A stretch of DNA of 64,000 bases. Origin: Candidatus Brevefilum sp. GTDB lineage: Bacteria > Chloroflexota > Anaerolineae > Anaerolineales > Anaerolineaceae. The stretch is taken from the NCBI GenBank assembly GCA_019428905.1, contig JAHYJN010000003.1:1-64000 (forward strand), read 5' to 3'. The notes under the pieces were generated by a model. The model had not been told where the DNA came from. It did not search any database and was given only the letters and a program-made list of their open reading frames with translations. Shown here one piece after another: positions 57,906 to 64,000 of this stretch; the stretch's first letter is position 1, and every line of letters begins with the position of its first letter. A program made the position numbers and the translations under genes.

Positions 57906-59036
57906 TCACAGGTCTCGCTGATATACCCTGTGATTTTTGTAGAACCTCACACCCAGGTTCTTCAAATCTTTGCGCATTTGCTCGGCGGTCTCCGCCACCT
58001 GGGTCAACTCAGAATGGACAAATTGGGTGTTCTGATGCATTGATTTTTCAAGCTCAGCATACATGACCGCGTTACCGCCTAAACCCTGGTACTCTGGCAA
58101 GATCCCTACCCCATTGAAGGATATCCAATTGGTGCGTTTGATCTCGATCAACAAACGCAGGATCTCGATTGGGCCTAATTTTCCTTTGTTCTTTTGCATT
58201 GCCGCCGATACATCCGGGAAGGGGAACACAAAGCCGACCACCTCTCCTTCTTTAACAATAATTTTGATCAGGTCAGGGTCAACGATCGTCATGACATTAT
58301 CCACCACAAAGTCGATCTCACGTTGCGTGAGCGGGTAATACTCCCAGTTCTTGACGAAGGCTTTGTTGTAAGCCTGGCCAATCCGACCTGCCCAATTACG
58401 CAGTGCGCGTTTGTTCTTAAAATCTAACACTAAGAAAGTTCCCCGTTTTTTCGCAATATCTGCCGCTTTGCGGACTTTTGGCGACAGATGAAAAGCTTGC
58501 GGGTCAACATAACTTGACACAAAATCCACAATTTTCGCGAATCCCAGGTTCTCAACCAGGTCACGATAATAGGGATAGTTGTAATTCATCATGTTCATCA
58601 TCTGGCGGTGTTCAAAACCCTCAATTTGAATGCCATAGCCATCCAGTGGTCCAAATCCCTTGGGCCCAACCAGTCGATTCAAACCGCGACTGCGTGCCCA
58701 GTCAAATACAGTTTCAAAAAGAGCATTTGCGACTTCCTGGTCATTTACACATTCAAACAGGTAAAACTCTGCATCTTTTGCATCATGATACTGGTTAAAG
58801 GGTTTGTTCTCCAGTGCAGCGATCCTTCCCACAACATCTCCATCCTTAATCGCCACAAAAAACTCAGCGTCTGAATGTTCATAGTAGGGGTGCTTATCAG
58901 GGTTTAACATCGTTTTCACATCAGCGATGAAGGGCGGCACCCACTGGGGATGTCCAGCATAAAGATCGAAGGGCAGCTGAATAAACCGCATCACATCTGA
59001 TTTATCATTTAGGTCAATTTTTCGAATGGATATCAT
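57906..59036 (-). CDS. GNAT-like acyltransferase family protein
   Basis: 376 residues (an ATG at 59039 is an alternative, both behind GAGGAA). RKIDLNDKSDVMRFIQLPFDLY starts a conserved domain common in Chloroflexota and Bacteroidota and annotated as GNAT-like. AEFFVAIKDGDVVGRIAALENKPFN is a GNAT-like beta region, GPKGFGPLDGYGIQIEGFEH a signature of the family, and VGILPEYQGLGGNAVMYAEL, the acetyl-CoA-binding Q/RxxGxG/A-like motif. The overall structure appears to be two joined GNAT domains. The substrate is unknown. Confidence 0.6.
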   Translation of the reverse strand: MISIRKIDLNDKSDVMRFIQLPFDLYAGHPQWVPPFIADVKTMLNPDKHPYYEHSDAEFFVAIKDGDVVGRIAALENKPFNQYHDAKDAEFYLFECVNDQEVANALFETVFDWARSRGLNRLVGPKGFGPLDGYGIQIEGFEHRQMMNMMNYNYPYYRDLVENLGFAKIVDFVSSYVDPQAFHLSPKVRKAADIAKKRGTFLVLDFKNKRALRNWAGRIGQAYNKAFVKNWEYYPLTQREIDFVVDNVMTIVDPDLIKIIVKEGEVVGFVFPFPDVSAAMQKNKGKLGPIEILRLLIEIKRTNWISFNGVGILPEYQGLGGNAVMYAELEKSMHQNTQFVHSELTQVAETAEQMRKDLKNLGVRFYKNHRVYQRDL

Positions 59037-59279
59037 CATTTCCTCATTTTCACAATAACATCGAATTATTACATCAAGTTAAACATCTAGCTTGATCAGG
59101 GGTTACGCAGTTAACCGAAAAGGTCAACAATCTGAACTAAAGATGATGCTAACATATGCGGAAACACAAAGAGCTTCCTCAAAATTATAAACCCATTTGC
59201 CCTACATTCGATGATGATTAGGTACAATTTCATTAATAGAATAACATAATGAATCTGCTCAACTACAGAAAGAAGCCGT

Positions 59280-61340
59280 ATGCCAAACCATTTGTCATCT
59301 GAGACCTCGCCATATCTCTTCCAGCATAAAGACAACCCAGTTGATTGGTACCCCTGGAACGAGACTGCGCTTGCGCGCGCCAGGCAAGAAAATAAACCTA
59401 TCTTCTTGAGCATCGGGTATTCTGCCTGTCATTGGTGCCATGTGATGGCCCATGAATCCTTTGAAGACCCACACACCGCCCAAATCCTCAACGAAAATTT
59501 CGTCAGCATCAAAGTTGATCGCGAAGAACGCCCCGATATCGATGATATTTACATGCAAGCGGTGGTGCTGCTAACAGGTCAAGGCGGTTGGCCTTTGAGC
59601 GTCTTCTTAACGCCTGACCTCAAGCCATTTTACGGCGGCACATATTTTCCGCCACTGCCCCGGCATGGACTGCCAGCTTTCACCCAAGTTCTGCTATCGA
59701 TCGTTGAAACATGGCATAACCAGCCAGCGTCAATTAGTAACAACGCTGAGATCCTGACAAAAGCCATCCAAAAGCAGCAAATCACCCAAGAAGAACCTGG
59801 GGAACAGCTGGATCTCGGGGCAATTGTCGACCGACTCGCCGTTACCTACGATTGGGATACCGGCGGTTGGGGGCATGCGCCGAAATTTCCCCAACCGATG
59901 TTGATCGAGTTTTTAATCCAACAAGCGCTGAACCGCAATCAAAAAGCATTGAAGGTTGCCGATCACTTACTCGATCAAATGGCCTATGGCGGGATGTACG
60001 ATGTGGTCGGCGGTGGTTTTCACCGCTACAGCACCGATGTGAATTGGCTGATCCCCCACTTTGAAAAAATGTTGTACGACAACGCCCAATTGGCTTCGGT
60101 TTATCTCCATGCTTATGCCATTACAGGAAAAACAACCTTTTTAGAAGTCACCAACGCAACCCTTGAATTTATCCAAAGAGAAATGACCAGTCCCGAAGGT
60201 GGATTTTATGCCAGCATTGACGCAGATACACCTGAAGGTGAAGGGCGCTATTATGGTTGGCAGGTGGATGAGCTGCGTGAGGTGCTATCGCCTAGCGAGT
60301 TCAACACACTTGAAGAACGTATGGGCATCAGCGCGCAAGGCAATTTTGAACATGGTTTCAATATTCTGCGATATAAAAGTACTGTAAAAGATAACCCATC
60401 TGGAATACGCCTTGGAGATCATCAATCCTCTGGATTTGATCAGTTGCTTCTAAAATTGAGAGAAACCCGCGCCAAACGCACACCTCCCGGAAAAGATCGA
60501 AAAGTCATCACAGAGTGGAATGCCATGGCCATCCGAGCTTTTGCTGAAGCAGGCATATTGCTAAACCGGACTGATTATCTCAGAACTGCGGAGAGAGGTG
60601 CCCAGTTCATATTAAACAACCTCATCTCCACCGAGGGGAAACTCTACCGCACCTGGCAAAACGGTAAGGCCAGCCAGCCAGCAACCCTAGCAGATTATGC
60701 CGGTTTGATCGCTGCCCTACATGCTGTTTATCAGATTGCTTTTGACCAGGAATATTTTCAATCCATTCGCATGTTGTTTGAGAGCATGCAGAGCATTTTT
60801 GAATCCCAGGATGCCCTGTATTTTGATGCTGCACAGGATGTTGTAGATCTGATCGTGCGGCCCCGCAGCCTCCAGGATAATGCCACCCCTTCCGGTAATG
60901 CGCTGGCAGCTTATGCCCATTGGCTGATTTCAAATTATGATCATCAACCATCACACACAGACCGAGCCCAACAAATGATTGCTCAGGTCGCTAAGCTTGC
61001 CTCAGCCTACCCCACCAGTTTCGGGTTCTGGCTGCAAGTGGCTGGGTTATCCACACAAACCATCCAGCAAGTAGCATTGGTCAGCAATGATGATTTACTT
61101 TCATTGGATCCTTTTCTGTCTATCTATCGCAAAGCATATCGCCCGTTTAGTATTATTGGGGCCAGAATTGCGGATCAATCGGGAAAAAGCGAGCACCCAG
61201 CCATTTTAGATGATCGCCCAACCCTCAACGGAATACCAACCGCTTACGTCTGCCAGGGTTTCATCTGCCGCAATCCGGTTACTGACCTTTCTGAATTTGA
61301 GGAGCAACTTGACCAGTTTCCTCATCATGATCAAATCTGA
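59280..61340 (+). CDS. DUF255 thioredoxin-fold protein (YyaL/SSP411 family)
   Basis: 686 residues. The N-terminal thioredoxin-like domain contains [20 protein letters not shown] with a CxxC pair (CHWC), [19 protein letters not shown] and [17 protein letters not shown], all hallmarks of YyaL-type proteins. The C-terminal two thirds is an (alpha/alpha)6-like domain related to N-acylglucosamine 2-epimerase folds ([32 protein letters not shown]). The human homologue is SPATA20. The biochemical role of the family is not established; a redox or carbohydrate link is proposed. It precedes efp on the same strand. Confidence 0.85.
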   Translation: MPNHLSSETSPYLFQHKDNPVDWYPWNETALARARQENKPIFLSIGYSACHWCHVMAHESFEDPHTAQILNENFVSIKVDREERPDIDDIYMQAVVLLTGQGGWPLSVFLTPDLKPFYGGTYFPPLPRHGLPAFTQVLLSIVETWHNQPASISNNAEILTKAIQKQQITQEEPGEQLDLGAIVDRLAVTYDWDTGGWGHAPKFPQPMLIEFLIQQALNRNQKALKVADHLLDQMAYGGMYDVVGGGFHRYSTDVNWLIPHFEKMLYDNAQLASVYLHAYAITGKTTFLEVTNATLEFIQREMTSPEGGFYASIDADTPEGEGRYYGWQVDELREVLSPSEFNTLEERMGISAQGNFEHGFNILRYKSTVKDNPSGIRLGDHQSSGFDQLLLKLRETRAKRTPPGKDRKVITEWNAMAIRAFAEAGILLNRTDYLRTAERGAQFILNNLISTEGKLYRTWQNGKASQPATLADYAGLIAALHAVYQIAFDQEYFQSIRMLFESMQSIFESQDALYFDAAQDVVDLIVRPRSLQDNATPSGNALAAYAHWLISNYDHQPSHTDRAQQMIAQVAKLASAYPTSFGFWLQVAGLSTQTIQQVALVSNDDLLSLDPFLSIYRKAYRPFSIIGARIADQSGKSEHPAILDDRPTLNGIPTAYVCQGFICRNPVTDLSEFEEQLDQFPHHDQI

Positions 61341-61376
61341 TCTAAGATTTTTCTTAAGAGAGCGTGGTTGTTTAAC

Positions 61377-61405
61377 TTGTAAACCCTGACCCTGTGGGCT
61401 ATAAT
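61377..61405 (+). promoter_or_regulatory. Promoter of efp
   Basis: TTGTAA (61377-61382), 17 bases, then TATAAT (61400-61405). Perfect -10 and 4/6 -35. It starts 36 bases after the preceding stop and lies 39 bases before ATG 61445, which has AAAGGAAG upstream. Confidence 0.6.
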
Positions 61406-61444
61406 CCTGTTGGTATTTTTCTAGAAATAAAGGAAGAAAGATAA

Positions 61445-62002
61445 ATGATTGATGTCAACGAATTGCGTAAAGGTGTGACCTTCGAACAGGATGGCAGCCT
61501 GTATAAAGTATTGGATTATGCCCACAACAAACCCGGTCGGGGCGCAGCGACCATTCGCATCAAGGCACGCGACCTGCGTAAGGGAACCACGTTAGAAATG
61601 ACATTTAACTCCGGTAACCGGGTGCAGGATGTTCGCCTGGAATATCATAATTCACAATTCTTATACTCTGATGACCGCTTTTATTACTTCATGGATAACC
61701 AAAACTATGAGCAATATTCTGTCAACGCAGAAATCGTCGGGGATCAGGCACCTTACCTTAAACCAAACATGGATGTTAAACTCATGTTCTTTGAATCTGA
61801 GGCGTTGGATGTTGAACTGCCAACATCTGTTGATTTGCTCATCACCAAAGCTGAACCATCTGTGCGCGGGGACACAGCTACAGGCGTCACTAAAAGGATC
61901 ATCACCGAAACCGGGCTCGAAGTCCAGGTGCCTTCTTTTGTCAACCAAGGTGATACGATTCGAGTCGATACACGCAACGGCAACTACGTTACCCGGGTAT
62001 GA
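61445..62002 (+). CDS. efp: Elongation factor P
   Basis: 185 residues, standard for EF-P. The three beta domains are easily read: DVNELRKGVTFEQDG and KPGRGAATIRIKARDLR (domain I), VQDVRLEYHNSQFLY (domain II), and VLPFVN-like VPSFVNQGDTIRVDTRNG (domain III). The residue at the domain I loop tip, which is usually modified, is Arg32 (KPGRG). In rhamnosylated EF-P this is Arg, in lysylated EF-P it is Lys; which modification, if any, occurs here is unknown. EF-P relieves stalling at polyproline. The gene has its own promoter and terminator. Confidence 0.95.
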   Translation: MIDVNELRKGVTFEQDGSLYKVLDYAHNKPGRGAATIRIKARDLRKGTTLEMTFNSGNRVQDVRLEYHNSQFLYSDDRFYYFMDNQNYEQYSVNAEIVGDQAPYLKPNMDVKLMFFESEALDVELPTSVDLLITKAEPSVRGDTATGVTKRIITETGLEVQVPSFVNQGDTIRVDTRNGNYVTRV

Positions 62003-62039
62003 GAATTTTTACCTGCACCAGTAAACTATAAATAATCAG

Positions 62040-62066
62040 AGGATCCCCACCCGGGGATCCTGTTTT
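62040..62066 (+). terminator. Intrinsic terminator of efp
   Basis: AGGATCCCC (62040-62048) and GGGGATCCT (62053-62061) form a perfect 9-bp stem with a 4-base loop, followed by GTTTT. It is 38 bases after the efp stop. Confidence 0.8.
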
Positions 62067-62076
62067 AAGTGAGGTT

Positions 62077-62406
62077 ATGATGAGAGTACCTGAAACTGGA
62101 AAAGAGTGCCCCTATTTCTACGGTGATTATCACCGTGGCCGGCACCATGAGGAATGCCGCTTGATTGGTTCGGCTAATCCACCTTGGGAAATAAAGTACT
62201 GCAAAACCTGTCCTGTCCCGGATATTGTCCTGGCGAACGCCTGCCCACATATGATCCTGTCGGGTGAAATTAAGGCCGGGATGTTTGGACTTAACAAACG
62301 GGTTAGTGTATCTGCTTATTGCACAAAGACTCATAAAGATGTTGAGAACCCCTACCTCGGCTGCAGCGAATGCCATCCGATCCTCGACCTGTTCAAGGAA
62401 GCCTGA
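62077..62406 (+). CDS. Small Cys-rich protein, possible metal-binding
   Basis: 109 residues. Cysteines lie in GKECPYFYG, HHEECRLI, YCKTCPVPD, NACPHM, YCTKTH and GCSECHP, giving at least four CxxC-like or Cys-Pro pairs together with many histidines. This pattern fits zinc ribbons or iron-sulfur ligands. GAGG is just before the ATGs at 62077 and 62080. The stop overlaps the HAD gene start by one base, so the two are co-translated. Function unknown; it may help the HAD-DinB protein or serve in metal handling. Confidence 0.65.
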   Translation: MMRVPETGKECPYFYGDYHRGRHHEECRLIGSANPPWEIKYCKTCPVPDIVLANACPHMILSGEIKAGMFGLNKRVSVSAYCTKTHKDVENPYLGCSECHPILDLFKEA

Positions 62407-63596
62407 TGACGCCAACCGTGTTATTTGATTTGGATGACACCTTGCTCTCCACCAATATGGATCAATTTTTACCAGATTATTTTAAAGGTTTAAGCACAGC
62501 CCTCTGTCACCTGGGGTCCGCGTGGAAGGTCACCCGCCAGGTCAACACCGCAGTTAAACAGATGGTTGCCAACCAGGACCCTGATAAAACACTGAAGGAG
62601 GTCTTTGACCAACACTTCTATCCCCCATTAGGTTCAACGGAAGCGGCCTGCAAACAACAAATCAAAGCATTCTATCAATATGATTACCCGCATCTCAAAC
62701 CTATCACACAACCCAGGCCAGAAGCAAAACAACTGGTTGATTGGTGCTTATCCCAGGGCGTGCGCATGGCGATTGCCACCAATCCGCTCTTTCCTTTAAC
62801 CGCCACGCGTCAGAGAATTGAGTGGGCTGGCTTAAATCCTGATGACTTTGAATTCTTCACCACTTATGACGATTTTCACTTCACCAAACCCCACCTGGCA
62901 TATTACGCTGAAGTGCTCGGACGCTTAGGTTGGCCCGAGGGACCGGTTGCGATGACTGGGGATAACTTTGCTCATGACCTGCTGCCAATGGACACAATGG
63001 GTTATCAAACCTTTTGGGTCGACCCCAGTGTCCCAGGGGTGAGATGGAAAGGTGGAGCCTTAGCAGAAGTCAAGCCCTGGCTGAGCCAAATCATGCAAGA
63101 CAGCATTCCACAACTTGCAGATGACCCTGAAGTGCATATTGCTATCCTACGCGCCACACCAGCCGTTCTAGACACCTGGCTGCGTCAAATTCGAGTAGAT
63201 CTGGTATCCGAAAAAAGCGCTTCAAAGCATGAACATTTTTCCCACATGCTGTCTCACATTGCGGACTATGAATGCCAGGTCTTCCACCCCCTATGGGCTT
63301 CGCTTTCAAAGGACCCATCCAGCACCCTGCCACCACTGGGGGAAATCGAACCCCCAACACACATAGATGACCAACGACACGACCCACAGAAGGATTTCAA
63401 CCGTTTCCTTGAAGCTCGTCTTACCGCACTGGACATTATTGATCATCTGGATCATAAGGGCGCATTCAACCAACCGGATCATAACGATCAAAGCGGGTCA
63501 CAATCCATCAAAGATGTGTTAAGACGGATCTCTGAACAAGACCGGAAGGCACTTCAAAATTTGAATAATTTGTTAGATATTCATAAGATTTATTAA
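62406..63596 (+). CDS. HAD-type hydrolase with a DinB-like C-terminal domain
   Basis: 396 residues from ATG 62406, which overlaps the preceding stop (TGATG). HAD motifs: VLFDLDDTLLSTN (Asp nucleophile), MAIATNPLF (motif II), FTKPHLAYY near the Lys position, VAMTGDNFAHDLLP (motif IV). This part reaches about residue 230. The rest (about 240-396) reads HIAILRATPAVLDTWL, HFSHMLSHIADYECQVF and FNRFLEARLTALDIIDHL, resembling DinB-like four-helix bundles with metal-binding histidines (H at HFSHML and HIADYE). A HAD-DinB fusion is unusual. Substrate unknown. Confidence 0.7.
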   Translation: MTPTVLFDLDDTLLSTNMDQFLPDYFKGLSTALCHLGSAWKVTRQVNTAVKQMVANQDPDKTLKEVFDQHFYPPLGSTEAACKQQIKAFYQYDYPHLKPITQPRPEAKQLVDWCLSQGVRMAIATNPLFPLTATRQRIEWAGLNPDDFEFFTTYDDFHFTKPHLAYYAEVLGRLGWPEGPVAMTGDNFAHDLLPMDTMGYQTFWVDPSVPGVRWKGGALAEVKPWLSQIMQDSIPQLADDPEVHIAILRATPAVLDTWLRQIRVDLVSEKSASKHEHFSHMLSHIADYECQVFHPLWASLSKDPSSTLPPLGEIEPPTHIDDQRHDPQKDFNRFLEARLTALDIIDHLDHKGAFNQPDHNDQSGSQSIKDVLRRISEQDRKALQNLNNLLDIHKIY

Positions 63597-63633
63597 ATTA
63601 TTCAGACAGTACCTAGTAAACCACTGTCAGGGT

Positions 63634-63642
63634 TGGTATAAT
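63634..63642 (+). promoter_or_regulatory. Extended -10 promoter of ftsH
   Basis: TGGTATAAT (63634-63642) is a TGnTATAAT extended -10 motif. No -35 box is visible at the right distance. It is 50 bases before the GTG start at 63693. Confidence 0.5.
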
Positions 63643-63692
63643 ACTTGGGCATGTAAAATCACAGAAATATGAATTAAAATCTGGAGGAATCA

Positions 63693-64000
63693 GTGAATTC
63701 TCGCAACCAATCGTTTATCATCTACATATTGCTTTTCATAGCAATCATTGCGATGGTATTCTTCACAGTTAACCAACAAAGTTCACAAGTGGTTGAAATT
63801 CCAATCAACAAACTCGCCACGGATATTCGTGAGGGCAAAGTCAAGTCGATCATCGAGGACGAAAGCCGTCTAGAAATCACGTATAAGAACAATGATATTA
63901 GAACATCAACCAAAGACCCAAGCACACCGCTCATAGCGCAGTTGGTTGAACTCGGGGTCACCCCAGAAGACCTTTCATCAGAACAAATCTCTGTTGAAAT
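63693..64000 (+). CDS. ftsH: FtsH ATP-dependent zinc metalloprotease, N-terminal part
   Basis: The frame starts at GTG 63693, with GGAGG at 63683-63687, and runs off the window end after about 102 codons. The visible part has a transmembrane helix (FIIYILLFIAIIAMVFFTV, residues about 8-26), then the FtsH extracytoplasmic domain: VVEIPINKLATDIREGKVKS, IIEDESRLEITYKN and LVELGVTPEDL. This is the arrangement at the start of FtsH proteins in Chloroflexota. The AAA and protease domains lie outside the window. FtsH is a membrane protease for misassembled proteins. Confidence 0.8.
   Translation, partial: MNSRNQSFIIYILLFIAIIAMVFFTVNQQSSQVVEIPINKLATDIREGKVKSIIEDESRLEITYKNNDIRTSTKDPSTPLIAQLVELGVTPEDLSSEQISVE

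Noticed and set aside
57905-57934. ATCACAGG/CCTGTGAT inverted repeat near the end of the GNAT-like gene
   Set aside because: It includes the stop codon, and the T-run lies on the strand with no upstream gene, so it is not a terminator for the gene present.

Overview
The window looks like part of a chromosome from a member of the Chloroflexota, most likely class Anaerolineae. This rests on inference. The giant secreted protease ends in a hydrophobic FLPLILK-type tail. The LysM protein carries an N-terminal Cys/His motif. There is a fused tyrosine autokinase, an RbsABC-type sugar importer and a GH2-rich carbohydrate content. All of these are familiar from that group. No rRNA, tRNA, CRISPR array, transposase or phage gene was seen.

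Layout. 1-1383: tail of a PaaK/CapK-like ligase and a methyltransferase. 2100-13604: RiPP-type cluster A: secreted beta-rich protein, S26-type peptidase, PqqD-like protein, radical SAM/SPASM enzyme, 62-residue Cys-containing precursor candidate, HprK-like kinase, 1757-residue C25 (gingipain-like) secreted protease, NTP_transf_5-like nucleotidyltransferase. 14192-20605: cluster B: 70-residue precursor candidate, a radical SAM enzyme fused to an HprK-like kinase, a second radical SAM/SPASM enzyme, a methyltransferase, a PqqD-like protein, an S26-type peptidase and a third radical SAM/SPASM enzyme. 21160-24955: chain-length/tyrosine autokinase, LysM membrane protein and low-molecular-weight phosphotyrosine phosphatase.

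25098-30823: sugar-acid type catabolic genes. They contain a striking head-to-head junction near 28490, where a 2-hydroxyacid dehydrogenase (minus) and a zinc alcohol dehydrogenase (plus) both lose their N-termini. 30942-41484 (minus): lacI-type regulator, fucI, a PHP-domain protein, a double-Rossmann zinc dehydrogenase, a short-chain dehydrogenase, and E1(alpha-beta fused) and E2 of a 2-oxoacid dehydrogenase-type complex, closed by a strong terminator. 41798-46507 (plus): a divergent sugar ABC importer and a PfkB kinase. Both divergent promoters carry a LacI-family operator directly beside the -10 box. 46529-55296: AEC transporter, two GH2 glycosidases, an aldo/keto reductase and xylulokinase. 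55496-64000: small membrane protein, coiled-coil protein, DUF4230 protein, GNAT-like protein, DUF255 thioredoxin-fold protein, efp, a Cys-rich protein, a HAD hydrolase with a DinB-like tail, and the start of ftsH.

Two things stand out. Clusters A and B look like two related but differently assembled peptide-maturation systems, each with precursor, radical SAM enzyme(s), PqqD-type carrier, S26-type peptidase and HprK-type kinase. A MITE-like palindromic element occurs four times between transcription units (about 1.6, 13.8, 24.1 and 47.6 kb), with internal modules that are inverted between copies.
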